From: Melioribacter roseus
Lineage (GTDB): Bacteria; Bacteroidota; Ignavibacteria; Ignavibacteriales; Melioribacteraceae
Assembly (NCBI GenBank): GCA_020724265.1
Contig: DYHH01000028.1
Coordinates: 16,521 to 51,144 of the forward strand
Direction: 5' to 3'
Length of the DNA: 34,624 bases
Shown here one piece after another: positions 1 through 8,077 of this stretch. The first letter of the stretch is position 1. Each line of letters opens with the position of its first letter. The position numbers and the translations under genes are program-made. The notes beneath the pieces were generated by a model. That model was not told the origin of the DNA, did not search any database, and was given only the letters and a program-made list of their open reading frames with translations.

Positions 1-55
1 GCATACATAATTTCATTTATAATAACTGCGTTGAACGGTGGAGGTGGAGGAAGAA
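1..55. repeat. 55-bp exact direct repeat, copy A (window edge)
   Basis: Identical base for base to 820-874, then diverges. It encodes the junction LPPPPFNAVIINEIMYA between a CARDB-like segment and the following LTD domain. It may extend left of the window. Confidence 0.95.
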
Positions 56-1775
56 TTACAAATTCTTTTACTAATTCATTATTACTATCATCTTCATCTA
101 AACCGAAATTAACAACACCGATTAATTGTAAATCTCCTTGAGAAAAACTACCTAAGTTAAAATTCTGAATAACAGAATCACCGCTTGCAAGGTTGTTCAA
201 GTTAACGGTGTTAATTAATTCCCCGGGTTGTGGAGTTGCGTCAAAGTTTATGTCATTATATAAACTAATAGAGTAAGTGTTTGCGTTATTGTATCCCGGA
301 TTATTTACTTTAACTTGAGCAGTAAGTGTAACTCCCTCAATAGGAGGAGAAGGAGTGATAGTGATGTCAGTAAGAGCGAGATCAAAATCTTTAGGCGAAA
401 TAGAATTTATCTTACCGGGAGTTGCTCTATTAGGAGTAACTGCAGTTCCCCAATTATTAGGATCATGACTTGGTGAATCGTAATCAATTCTTTCAAGTGA
501 TCTTCCACCGGTGCCACCCCATGAGTTTTGATACGTTAAAGAGTCAATTACAAATGAATTATTATCCATTAAAACGGTTCTATCCCAATCATTATTTAGA
601 ATAGGAAGATTCATAACAATAATTGTGGCGTCAATATCAAAGAAGTCTTCAATATTTGCATTTTTAGATAATATTATAAACTCACCAGGATCAATAGTAA
701 CTGGGTCGACGGTAATAACAGCTGAGCCGGCAAAATCGGCAAACCTCCAATTGGCTAAGTTGTAAGTCTGATTAGAATTATTATAAATCTCGACCCACTC
801 GGGTTCACCGGTTGACGGCGCATACATAATTTCATTTATAATAACTGCGTTGAACGGTGGAGGTGGAGGAAGAACGGTAAAATTATAAATCAATGTATCA
901 TTAAAAGAAGCTTCGTCTCCAGCCAAAACTACAACAGCAATTAAGCGGTGCTGACCTTCAGGAAATGATCCAATATCAAAATTTTGAATAATAGAATCAC
1001 CGCTTGCAAGATTATTTATTGTGTATGAATCTACTAATTCTCCCGGTTGCGGTGTCGAATCAAAATTTACATCAATATATAACGACAGTTCGAATGTATC
1101 GGCTAATAATGTACCGAGGTTAACTGCCTTAACAGATGAAGTTAAATTTACATTTTCTATAATTGGATCCGGCAAAACAGAAATTTCAGTAACAGCCATA
1201 TCCTTTTCTTTTGGAGAAACGGAATTTTTATATCCCGGAGTACCATCAAACACTAATGAATTAGCCCAATTCGATGAAGAGTTGTCCGTATTAAGTATAA
1301 TTTTTTCATCTGAATAACCTACTGCATTATTAGCAGAGTATATATAGACAGAAAGCGTATCACCACCGCTATTTAATAAATACACCGGTCTATCAGAAGT
1401 ATTTGCCATGGGTCCGAAAGTTGTGCTGTTTATTGTCACGATTAATGCTTCGGGTGGAAAATTATATGGACCAGTAACAGGATCATAATCTCCTTCAATA
1501 ACGACAGCAAATTGGTTTGGCTGAAGTACTGTTGAACCGGCATTGTATGCAATAATAGATTTGATTGCGAAAGTAGCAACCTTTATACGATAATCACTCA
1601 AATCAATTGCTTGATTTGTCGGATTAAAAAGTTCTACATATTCATTTTTGTTACCATCACCGCTTGGATAAAACATAATTTCAGAAAATACAGGATGGTT
1701 CTGGGCAATTAACGAAGTGGTTAACAAAACTATTAGAACTATAGTTTTGATAAGATTTGAAAAACTCACGTTCAC
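1..1775 (-). CDS. Secreted multidomain protein with lamin-tail (LTD) and CARDB-like repeats, partial
   Basis: N-terminal 591 codons of a large exported protein; the C-terminus lies beyond the window. From a GTG at 1775 the protein opens with a signal peptide (hydrophobic residues about 8-24, ending in LIAQ). Then follow LTD 1 (about 28-145, FSEIMFYPSG and YVELFNPTN), a CARDB-like Ig-fold segment (about 155-290), LTD 2 (about 310-430, INEIMYAPSTGEPEWVEIYN), a second CARDB-like segment with PQPGEL and NNLASGDS motifs shared with the first, and the start of LTD 3. The EIM motifs fall at residues 34, 317 and 590, so a unit is about 273-283 residues. In this phylum such proteins usually end in a T9SS sorting domain, but that part is not visible. 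No other ATG fits: the ATG at 1783 meets a stop after three codons. There is no clear ribosome-binding site, so the exact start is uncertain. Surface or extracellular role is inferred; substrate unknown. Confidence 0.8.
   Translation of the reverse strand, partial: MNVSFSNLIKTIVLIVLLTTSLIAQNHPVFSEIMFYPSGDGNKNEYVELFNPTNQAIDLSDYRIKVATFAIKSIIAYNAGSTVLQPNQFAVVIEGDYDPVTGPYNFPPEALIVTINSTTFGPMANTSDRPVYLLNSGGDTLSVYIYSANNAVGYSDEKIILNTDNSSSNWANSLVFDGTPGYKNSVSPKEKDMAVTEISVLPDPIIENVNLTSSVKAVNLGTLLADTFELSLYIDVNFDSTPQPGELVDSYTINNLASGDSIIQNFDIGSFPEGQHRLIAVVVLAGDEASFNDTLIYNFTVLPPPPPFNAVIINEIMYAPSTGEPEWVEIYNNSNQTYNLANWRFADFAGSAVITVDPVTIDPGEFIILSKNANIEDFFDIDATIIVMNLPILNNDWDRTVLMDNNSFVIDSLTYQNSWGGTGGRSLERIDYDSPSHDPNNWGTAVTPNRATPGKINSISPKDFDLALTDITITPSPPIEGVTLTAQVKVNNPGYNNANTYSISLYNDINFDATPQPGELINTVNLNNLASGDSVIQNFNLGSFSQGDLQLIGVVNFGLDEDDSNNELVKEFVILPPPPPFNAVIINEIMY
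820..874. repeat. 55-bp exact direct repeat, copy B
   Basis: Second copy of the repeat at 1-55, lying 819 bp away in the same reading frame. It marks a domain-unit duplication inside the secreted protein. Confidence 0.95.
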
Positions 1776-1883
1776 ACTCGCATAATTTTTTTTGATTGTT
1801 TATTTAATATAACCAAAATGAGGAAAACAGATAAAATTAACTCGCAATATTAATCCCAAATTCTCTTATTTTTATTGATATAA

Positions 1884-3197
1884 ATGTCATCCGAAAAGTT
1901 AACATATAAACAAATCTTATATTTCTGGTTACCTCTTGCCGCTACCTGGCTTATGATGTCAATTGAGAATCCTATTCTTACCGCAATTATTGCAAGAATG
2001 GCGGAACCGAAGTTTAATCTTGCTGCTTATGGTGTTGCTTTTTCTTTTGCACTATTAATTGAATCACCCGTTATTATGATGATGAGTGCTTCAACTGCTC
2101 TTGTTAAAGACTACAAATCCTACTTAAAACTTCGCAAGTTTAGTTACATACTTAACTTTTCGTTAACAGGCGTAATGCTACTTATTTTAATTCCTTCAAT
2201 TTTTGATTTTCTTTCTATTGATCTTATTGCACTTCCAAATGAGGTAGCAGACTTAACCTACATAGCTATGATATTGTTAATCCCTTGGCCCGGTTCTATC
2301 GGTTACAGAAGATTTTATCAAGGAATACTCATCAACTCCAACCAAACAAGAAAAGTTGCTTACGGCACAATTATAAGACTTGTTGCAATGAGTATTACCG
2401 CTTTAGTGCTGTATTCCTTTTTTAATTTCGATGGTGTAATTGTTGGCGCAAGCGCTCTTTCAGCCGGTGTTATCATGGAAGGTTTGTCCAGCAAACTAAT
2501 GGCTCGCAAAATATTAGTTGATTATAGAATTCATGAGTTCGATAAAAGTACAGACCTATCATTCAAAGAAATATGGGAGTTTTATTACCCGCTTGCATTA
2601 ACTTCAATTATTGCTCTCGGGGTTCATCCAATGGTTACTTTTTTTCTCGGACAAAGCAGAATGGCACTCGAATCATTAGCAGTTCTTCCTGTTCTTAACG
2701 GATTCATTTTTATATTTCGTGGAATCGGACTTTCTTTTCAAGAGGTGGGAATTGCTTTGTTAGATACTATAAGCAAATCTCATAATTATAAAATGTTGAG
2801 AAACTTTGCTACGGCAGGAGGGTTATCAGTTGTGTTTACACTTGCTTTGGTTGCTTTTACTCCTTTATCGCATTTATGGTTTGAAGAAGTTGCCGGTCTA
2901 ACAAAAGACCTTGCCGATTTTTCCATGATGCCTTTAATGATAATGATTCTAATGCCGGGTTTAACATTTTTAATCTCATTTCAAAGGTCGGTGCTTGTTA
3001 ACGCCAAACATACAAAGCCGATTACAATTGCAACCATTACCGAAGTAAGCAGTATTATTTTAATTTTACTCGTTACAATAAATTGGCTAAATTGGATCGG
3101 TGTTATTGCGGCAACCACTTCATATGTTTTAGGAAGATTAGCGGCAAACATTTATTTAATGAAACCATTTTTAAAAGAAGTAAAACAATATTATTAG
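1884..3197 (+). CDS. MATE-like multi-pass membrane protein (ANK/ANKH-like)
   Basis: 437 residues with about 12 hydrophobic segments, arranged as two similar halves: WLPLAATWLMMSIENPIL opens the first and YYPLALTSIIALGVHPMV opens the second near residue 235. That pseudo-symmetry is typical of the MATE/MOP flippase superfamily. The openings of the halves, the AAYGVAFSFALLIE stretch and ALESLAVLPVLNG resemble, from memory, the progressive-ankylosis (ANK) branch more than NorM-type drug exporters. Substrate cannot be read from the sequence; efflux or export across the inner membrane is the inference. A start at ATG 1884 gives a normal cytosolic N-terminus; no ribosome-binding site is visible. The next gene follows after 40 bp on the same strand and may be co-transcribed. 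Confidence 0.7.
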   Translation: MSSEKLTYKQILYFWLPLAATWLMMSIENPILTAIIARMAEPKFNLAAYGVAFSFALLIESPVIMMMSASTALVKDYKSYLKLRKFSYILNFSLTGVMLLILIPSIFDFLSIDLIALPNEVADLTYIAMILLIPWPGSIGYRRFYQGILINSNQTRKVAYGTIIRLVAMSITALVLYSFFNFDGVIVGASALSAGVIMEGLSSKLMARKILVDYRIHEFDKSTDLSFKEIWEFYYPLALTSIIALGVHPMVTFFLGQSRMALESLAVLPVLNGFIFIFRGIGLSFQEVGIALLDTISKSHNYKMLRNFATAGGLSVVFTLALVAFTPLSHLWFEEVAGLTKDLADFSMMPLMIMILMPGLTFLISFQRSVLVNAKHTKPITIATITEVSSIILILLVTINWLNWIGVIAATTSYVLGRLAANIYLMKPFLKEVKQYY

Positions 3198-3237
3198 ATT
3201 TGAATAAAGAAATCTTTGACTCGGTTTAGGTATAAAA

Positions 3238-4365
3238 ATGAAAGTATTATTACTTGGCTGCGGACTTGTTGGTCGAGCAATTGCTGTTGATCTTAAAAAT
3301 GATAGTGATATTAAACTTACCGCAGCTGATATTAATAAAGACAATCTGAACAAACTGAACAGCAAATCAATCACTGCAATTTGGTTCGATACAACCAAGA
3401 AAAGCGCATTAGAAAATTTATTAATTGATTTTGATTTAGTTATAAATGCCGTTCCCGGTTCTATCGGGTTTAAAACTTTGCAATATATTATCGGTACAGG
3501 GACAAATGTGGTTGATATTGCTTTTTATGAAGAGGATCCTTTTTCACTTCATCAATTGGCAATTAAAAATAATGTAACCGCATTGGTTGACTGCGGGGTC
3601 TCCCCGGGCATTAGTAATTTAATTCTCGGAAATTCTCTTAAGGAATTTGAAGAGATAAATAATATTGAAATATACGTGGGCGGATTACCGAAGGAAAGAG
3701 ACGGATTATTTGATTATAAAGCAGTCTTTTCTATAAGTGATTTAATAGAAGAATATTTGAGACCGGCTCGTGCAATTGTAAATAACAAGATAATTACTAC
3801 TGATGCTCTTTCCGAAATTAAAGAAATTTCATTAGAGAATTATGAACCCTTTGAAGCTTTTAACAGTGACGGTTTGCGGACATTATTAAAGACAATCAAT
3901 GCAGAAAATATGAGTGAATATACAGTTAGATATAAAGGGCATACAGAGAAAATGAAGCTGCTTAGAGATGCGTCATTTTTTAGCAAAGAGATTGTTGAAA
4001 TAAACGGACAAGAAATTACTCCATTTGATTTTTCAACAGCATTGCTCTCAAAGGTTATTAAGTTTACCGAGACAGATAAAGATATAACTCTTTTGAAGAT
4101 AATTATGGAAGGAGAGGTAAATAGTAAATACAAAAAAGTTATCTATGAGATGATAGATGAATTTGATGATTTAACAAATACTCACTCAATGGCACGCACA
4201 ACGGGGTTTATGGCTGCAATGTGTGTCCGGTTATTGGTTAATAACAAGTTTAATGAGAAAGGTATATTCCCGCCGGAAGTGCTTGGGCAGAACGAAACAG
4301 TTTATAATTATGTGATGAGTGGATTAGAAGATAGAAATATAATGATTAATAAAGTTGTCGAATAA
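3238..4365 (+). CDS. Saccharopine dehydrogenase-like NAD(P)-binding oxidoreductase
   Basis: 375 residues. A Rossmann fold opens the protein (KVLLLGCGLVGRAIA, GxGxxG at residues 7-12) and an acidic residue ends the second strand (TAADIN). The segments VINAVPGSIGF, VVDIAFYEEDP and VDCGVSPGISN are typical of the saccharopine dehydrogenase/lysine 6-dehydrogenase superfamily, as is the MARTTGFMAAM helix near the C-terminus. Length fits single-domain members such as lysine 6-dehydrogenase or carboxynorspermidine dehydrogenase rather than the bifunctional eukaryotic enzyme. Cytoplasmic. No lysine-pathway genes are adjacent, so the substrate is left open. It lies 40 bp after the membrane protein gene, which may share its transcript. 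Confidence 0.75.
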   Translation: MKVLLLGCGLVGRAIAVDLKNDSDIKLTAADINKDNLNKLNSKSITAIWFDTTKKSALENLLIDFDLVINAVPGSIGFKTLQYIIGTGTNVVDIAFYEEDPFSLHQLAIKNNVTALVDCGVSPGISNLILGNSLKEFEEINNIEIYVGGLPKERDGLFDYKAVFSISDLIEEYLRPARAIVNNKIITTDALSEIKEISLENYEPFEAFNSDGLRTLLKTINAENMSEYTVRYKGHTEKMKLLRDASFFSKEIVEINGQEITPFDFSTALLSKVIKFTETDKDITLLKIIMEGEVNSKYKKVIYEMIDEFDDLTNTHSMARTTGFMAAMCVRLLVNNKFNEKGIFPPEVLGQNETVYNYVMSGLEDRNIMINKVVE

Positions 4366-4469
4366 ATTGTTAATGCATGTATTTAGCACCATACTTTAGA
4401 ATAAATTTCAGCTTTCATTGATAATAATTCTCATCGAATAACATATCATTCTTTCATATATTTACTTCT

Positions 4470-5201
4470 ATGATAGAGATAGCTGAGTTATATAAATCGT
4501 TTGACGATAACAAAGTATTACGAGGAGTAAATCTTACAATTGAACCCGGACAGACGTTCGCAATTATCGGTAGAAGCGGATGCGGTAAAAGTGTGTTGCT
4601 CAAACATATCGTCGGTCTGCTTGTGCCCGATTCCGGTTATGTTAAAATTGAAGGTCAGAATATTTCTGAGCTAAATGAAAATCAACTGACGGAAATAAGA
4701 AGAAAGTTCGGTTTTCTTTTTCAGGGAGCGGCACTTTTTGATTCTCTTAACGTTGAAGAAAATGTATCACTTTCTTTAGTTGAAAATGACTACGGTTTTT
4801 CCAAAGAAGAAATTGATAAGAAAGTTGAAGAAAAATTAGCATTAGTCGGTTTACCCGGTATTCAAAAGGTGAAGCCGGCTGAACTATCAGGCGGAATGAG
4901 AAAGCGTGTCGGACTTGCGAGAGCATTAATACACGATCCGAGTTATATATTATACGATGAACCTACAACCGGGCTCGATCCTGTTATGTCTGACTCCATT
5001 GATGAGTTAATTAAAGAACTTGCAGATAAACTTAATGTTACTTCTATTGTTGTTACACATGATATGTTCAGCGTTAAAAATGTTGCGGCAAGAATTGCAA
5101 TGATGCATGAAGGGAAAATTTATTTTAACGGAACCCCGGATGAAGTTTTAAATAGTAACGACCCGGTTATAAAAGGATTTATTCAAAGAACAGGTTTTTA
5201 A
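4470..5201 (+). CDS. mlaF: ABC transporter ATP-binding protein, MlaF (MKL/YrbF) type
   Basis: 243 residues, a single nucleotide-binding domain. Walker A is GRSGCGKS (34-41), Q-loop Gln85 (FLFQGAALFDSL), signature LSGGM (139-143), Walker B ILYDEPTTGLDP (160-171) and the H-loop His197 (VVTHDM). The FQGAALFDSL and LSGGMRKRVGLARAL segments are characteristic of the MlaF family, which powers phospholipid trafficking between inner and outer membranes together with permease MlaE and the MCE protein MlaD. Neither partner is in the window, so here the ATPase stands alone. Its stop codon overlaps the start of radA by one base (TAATG), implying translational coupling. A TATATTTA box at 4457-4464 could be part of its promoter but is too close to the ATG to be convincing. 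Confidence 0.85.
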   Translation: MIEIAELYKSFDDNKVLRGVNLTIEPGQTFAIIGRSGCGKSVLLKHIVGLLVPDSGYVKIEGQNISELNENQLTEIRRKFGFLFQGAALFDSLNVEENVSLSLVENDYGFSKEEIDKKVEEKLALVGLPGIQKVKPAELSGGMRKRVGLARALIHDPSYILYDEPTTGLDPVMSDSIDELIKELADKLNVTSIVVTHDMFSVKNVAARIAMMHEGKIYFNGTPDEVLNSNDPVIKGFIQRTGF

Positions 5202-6550
5202 TGAGCAAGACAAAAACAAAATATGTTTGCAGTGAATGCGGATATGAATCATTAAGATGGATTGGAAAATGTCCGAATTGCGAAAGCTGGAATTCCTTTA
5301 TCGAAGAAATCTTCGAAACAAAGAAAAGCGGCGGTTCAAAAAAGAAGAGCGAATCAGTGCCGTTGAAATTAACTGATGACGTACCACAAACCGAAGATAG
5401 AATTCAAACAGGTATTAAAGAATTTGATAGAGTTTTAGGCGAAGGATTAATGCCTGGCTCCGTAATACTTTTAGCCGGTGATCCGGGTGTTGGCAAATCG
5501 ACTTTGGTTATGCATGCAGCCGGAAAAATTAAAACGAAAATTTTATACGTAACCGGTGAAGAATCATTCCGTCAAATCAACATTCGTGCAAAAAGATTAA
5601 AAGTAAATAACGAAAATATTTTAGTCTACCCCGAAACAAATTTAGAGTTTATTACGGATCAAATAAAAAATGAAAACCCGGCAGTTGTAATTATTGATTC
5701 TATTCAAACAATTTACAATCCAGATTTTGACAATGCACCCGGAACTGTTACACAAATCAGAGAATGTACGTCTGCGTTGATGCAGCTTGCAAAGGTTAAC
5801 GGTTGTGCTGTAATTATTGTAGGTCATGTAACAAAAGAAGGATTCATTGCCGGACCGAAAGTTCTTGAACATATAGTTGATACAGTATTACAATTTGAAG
5901 GAGAAAGAAATCATTCATATAGAATATTGCGAGCACAAAAAAATAGATTCGGCAGTACAAACGAAATCGGAATTTTCGAAATGCACGGCGACGGTTTATC
6001 GGAAGTTGCAAATCCAAGCGAAATATTTTTAGGTGATAGAGATAAGATAGTAAGCGGTTCGGTTGTAACCGCAAGTATGGAAGGAACCCGCCCGGTTTTA
6101 CTTGAAGTTCAGGCTTTAGTTACTCCGTCAAATTACGGCAACCCGCAGCGTGTTGCAACTGGGTTTGATTACAGAAGATTATCGATTTTACTTGCTGTTT
6201 TAGAAAAGCGTGCACACTTAAGAGTTTCCACTGCAAATGTTTTTCTAAATATGGCTGGCGGAATTAGAATAGAAGAACCCGCAATTGATCTGGCGGTATG
6301 TGCTGCAATTGCATCAAATCTTAAAGAAGAAAAAGCTAAAGAAAGTTTAGTCGCTGTTGGAGAAATAGGGTTGGGAGGCGAAGTTCGCGGTGTTAGCAAT
6401 ATAGAAAAAAGAATTTCCGAAGCGGAAAAACTCGGCTTTAGTACTATAATTATTCCAAAAGCAAATATGAAATCGGTTAAGAAGAAAACTAAAATTAAAA
6501 TTGTACCGGTAGAGGATATACAATCCGCAATTGAAGAGATATTGATTTAA
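5201..6550 (+). CDS. radA: DNA repair protein RadA
   Basis: 449 residues, full length for RadA/Sms. It has an N-terminal C4 zinc finger (Cys10, Cys13, Cys24, Cys27), a RecA-like ATPase core with Walker A GDPGVGKST (93-101) and Walker B VVIIDSIQT, and the RadA-specific KNRFG motif (247-251). A C-terminal Lon-protease-like domain follows (LEVQALVTP, GYDYRR-like GFDYRRLSILLAVLEKR, VAVGEIGLGGEVRGV). RadA is a cytoplasmic DnaB-type helicase that processes recombination intermediates and drives branch migration. It starts inside the stop codon of the mlaF-type gene, so the two are translationally coupled. An inverted repeat lies 10 bp after its stop. Confidence 0.97.
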   Translation: MSKTKTKYVCSECGYESLRWIGKCPNCESWNSFIEEIFETKKSGGSKKKSESVPLKLTDDVPQTEDRIQTGIKEFDRVLGEGLMPGSVILLAGDPGVGKSTLVMHAAGKIKTKILYVTGEESFRQINIRAKRLKVNNENILVYPETNLEFITDQIKNENPAVVIIDSIQTIYNPDFDNAPGTVTQIRECTSALMQLAKVNGCAVIIVGHVTKEGFIAGPKVLEHIVDTVLQFEGERNHSYRILRAQKNRFGSTNEIGIFEMHGDGLSEVANPSEIFLGDRDKIVSGSVVTASMEGTRPVLLEVQALVTPSNYGNPQRVATGFDYRRLSILLAVLEKRAHLRVSTANVFLNMAGGIRIEEPAIDLAVCAAIASNLKEEKAKESLVAVGEIGLGGEVRGVSNIEKRISEAEKLGFSTIIIPKANMKSVKKKTKIKIVPVEDIQSAIEEILI

Positions 6551-6560
6551 CGAACGAATG

Positions 6561-6637
6561 AATCCCCGGGATTTTCCAGAAAAGAATAAGTAATCAATGC
6601 TAAAGAAAAATTTTTAAATCGACAAATCCCGGGGATT
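6561..6637. repeat. Inverted repeat after radA, possible bidirectional terminator
   Basis: Perfect 14-bp arms, AATCCCCGGGATTT at 6561-6574 and its exact complement at 6624-6637, separated by 49 bp. Each arm is itself almost palindromic around CCCGGG. It lies between the converging radA and toxin-antitoxin genes, as expected for a transcription end, but there is no long T-run. Confidence 0.7.
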
Positions 6638-6669
6638 TACTGTTGTAATCGTAACTAAATTTATATTCT

Positions 6670-6948
6670 TCAAGAATTTAGACTAATTTCCCTGTCTATT
6701 CGCTCTTTTAGAATTACCTTAATAAATGATTGATATGGCACATCTCTTTTATTAGCAAGAGATTTTAAGTCATCTAACATTGATTCCGGTAACCTTAGAG
6801 ATATGGTTTTTGTAGAAGGCTTAAGATTAGGAAAAGTTATCGGTTTAGCTTTTTGCCAATCAATAAATTCAGAGGATTCGTTCTTTAACCAGAATTCTCT
6901 TTCTTCACTTTCACTTTTGAATTTGGGAATGTTTTTTAACTTCTTCAT
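6670..6948 (-). CDS. CopG/BrnA-type antitoxin (ribbon-helix-helix)
   Basis: 92 residues. The stretch EFIDWQKAKPITFPNLKPSTKTISLRLPE is the hallmark of CopG-type antitoxins that pair with BrnT toxins. SLRLPESMLDDLKSLANKRDVPYQSFIKVIL forms the predicted ribbon-helix-helix at about residues 50-85. It would bind and neutralise the toxin encoded just upstream and, with it, repress the operon. Its start codon lies 38 bp inside the toxin gene, so the toxin comes first and the antitoxin is translationally coupled. That order is the norm for brnTA. A ribbon-helix-helix dimer fits the perfect palindrome at 7241-7261. Confidence 0.88.
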   Translation of the reverse strand: MKKLKNIPKFKSESEEREFWLKNESSEFIDWQKAKPITFPNLKPSTKTISLRLPESMLDDLKSLANKRDVPYQSFIKVILKERIDREISLNS

Positions 6949-7234
6949 GGTATATTGCTCTTTCTTTTTTGCTCATATTTCTTGCCGATATTATTCGGAT
7001 TTGTTTTCTTCTTATTGTAAAAACAACAAATAATTCTTTATTCTCATCAGTTCTTCCAAGTAAATACCATCGTTTTTCCTTTGATTCTTTCTGCATTGAA
7101 TCCATAATTATAATTGGTTTGTTGAAAAATACTTGTTCACATTCTCTTACATTAACATTATGCTTAATCCAGTTTTTTACTGAATTTCCTTCATCCCATT
7201 GAAAACTATCACATTTATCAAAAATTCTCTTCAT
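6911..7234 (-). CDS. brnT: BrnT family ribonuclease toxin (DUF497)
   Basis: 107 residues. The N-terminal FQWDEGNSVKNWIKHNVNVRECEQVF matches the DUF497/BrnT pattern (F-x-W-D-x-x-K...N..KHxV...EA..VF). It continues with RWYLLGRTDENKELFVVFTIRRKQIRIISARNMSKKER, the conserved BrnT core in which Arg residues of the IISAR segment are important for the RelE-like RNase fold. BrnT toxins cleave RNA and arrest translation; the antitoxin gene overlaps the 3' end. The ATG at 7234 sits 6 bp downstream of the operator palindrome, so the mRNA leader must be very short. Intact, with no frameshift. Confidence 0.88.
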   Translation of the reverse strand: MKRIFDKCDSFQWDEGNSVKNWIKHNVNVRECEQVFFNKPIIIMDSMQKESKEKRWYLLGRTDENKELFVVFTIRRKQIRIISARNMSKKERAIYHEEVKKHSQIQK

Positions 7235-7240
7235 AACTGT

Positions 7241-7261
7241 TGTATATTATACTAATATACA
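7241..7261 (-). promoter_or_regulatory. Palindromic operator/promoter of the toxin-antitoxin operon
   Basis: Perfect 9-bp inverted repeat (TGTATATTA at 7241-7249, its complement at 7253-7261) around a 3-bp centre. On the minus strand it contains TATAAT (7251 down to 7246), so repressor binding would cover the -10 region. It ends 6 bp before the toxin ATG. Autoregulation by the antitoxin is inferred from the family. Confidence 0.75.
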
Positions 7262-7412
7262 CAAAGAATCAAGCCAATTTTATTTCTGGAGGTAGAAGAT
7301 CTTGATCATGGGTGAGTTGGTAGAAACTAACATTAGTAAATTTAAGGAAAGTAGTGCTTAAATAACTGTCTGCTTTTAGGGAGGAAAATCAATATCAATA
7401 TTATTTATTAGA

Positions 7413-7431
7413 CGCAGACGTGAAGCCTGCG
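7413..7431. repeat. Short imperfect palindrome, REP-like
   Basis: CGCAG (7413-7417) and CTGCG (7427-7431) flank a 9-nt centre, in the gap before the haem protein gene on the minus strand. It resembles dispersed intergenic palindromes seen in many genomes; only one copy is in the window. It could act as a weak terminator. Confidence 0.4.
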
Positions 7432-7458
7432 ATTACAATTTTGTTTCTTTTCTTGATA

Positions 7459-8034
7459 CTATTCAATGAATTGTAAAATCGAAATAGCAGCGCGTAAGTC
7501 ACCGGGTTTATAACCGGTAGCTTTGTCATCCGGATATTTTTCTTTCAGTAAATTTTTCACTTCACTGCTAATCATATTTTCGCCGCCGTGGCAGGTTAAA
7601 CATGGTCCTTGAATGAATATCGGTTTCATATATCTCGCATAAGGTTTGTCTTCTATTTCAACGATTTCAAAATATTCGGTTTCTTTATCGAAATTTCCTT
7701 CGCTCATAAGTTCATGCCAGCGGGAAAGAACTTTTGTTTCAAATGCATCTGTAGTGTCTATCGGGTTCCGGGGTTTGAAAGTTACTCGCTTTAAATCGAC
7801 ATTATTTTTTTTACCGATAATATTCGTTAATTCCTGCGCTGTATCTGAGCAGACGGTTATCGCTTGTAGTGGTCCGCCTTCTGATAAATTTTTCATCAGT
7901 ACGGATTTTAAGTCTTCCATGAACAACATTGAAATCTCACGGAAATGTTTTTTCAATTCATCATTGGAACCTGTTTGTGCAGTTAATAGAAGCAGAAGAG
8001 TTATTGATATTATGATTAAATATATTTTTTTCAT
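7459..8034 (-). CDS. DUF3365 (Tll0287-like) haem c protein, exported
   Basis: 191 residues. A signal peptide (MKKIYLIIISITLLLLLTAQ) precedes a PAS-like sensor fold of the DUF3365 family (ITVCSDTAQELTN, LKRVTFKPRNPIDTTDAFE, YARYMKPIFIQGPCLTCHGG). The single CLTCH is a haem c attachment site, so it is a periplasmic monohaem cytochrome, perhaps sensing redox state or ligands. An ATG eight codons further upstream would begin inside the 28-bp palindromic repeat and spoil the signal peptide, so the start is placed at 8034. It is the last gene of a run of five redox-type genes on this strand. Confidence 0.85.
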   Translation of the reverse strand: MKKIYLIIISITLLLLLTAQTGSNDELKKHFREISMLFMEDLKSVLMKNLSEGGPLQAITVCSDTAQELTNIIGKKNNVDLKRVTFKPRNPIDTTDAFETKVLSRWHELMSEGNFDKETEYFEIVEIEDKPYARYMKPIFIQGPCLTCHGGENMISSEVKNLLKEKYPDDKATGYKPGDLRAAISILQFIE

Positions 8035-8043
8035 TTTATACGT

Positions 8044-8071
8044 GTAGGGACAACTCATGAGCTGTCCCTAC
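8044..8071. repeat. 28-bp palindromic intergenic repeat, copy 1
   Basis: GTAGGGACAACTCA followed by its near-exact inverted copy (one mismatch). The same element occurs as a perfect palindrome at 10634-10661. Its position between two minus-strand genes suggests an RNA hairpin. Confidence 0.85.
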
Positions 8072-8077
8072 GCTAAA

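Noticed and set aside
1021-1317. 98-codon plus-strand open frame
   Set aside because: Lies antisense inside the LTD/CARDB protein, which shows clear domain structure on the minus strand.
3840-4133. 97-codon minus-strand frame within the saccharopine-dehydrogenase-like gene
   Set aside because: Shadow frame; the plus strand has Rossmann and family motifs throughout.
7302-7361. Short plus-strand frame (TTG start, GGAGG nine bases upstream; contains MGELVETNISKFKESSA)
   Set aside because: Only about 19 codons, no promoter or terminator, and no recognised family; could be a remnant of a mobile element but there is not enough sequence to support it.
7646-8047. 133-codon plus-strand frame opposite the haem protein
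   Set aside because: Antisense shadow; the minus strand carries the signal peptide and CxxCH motif.
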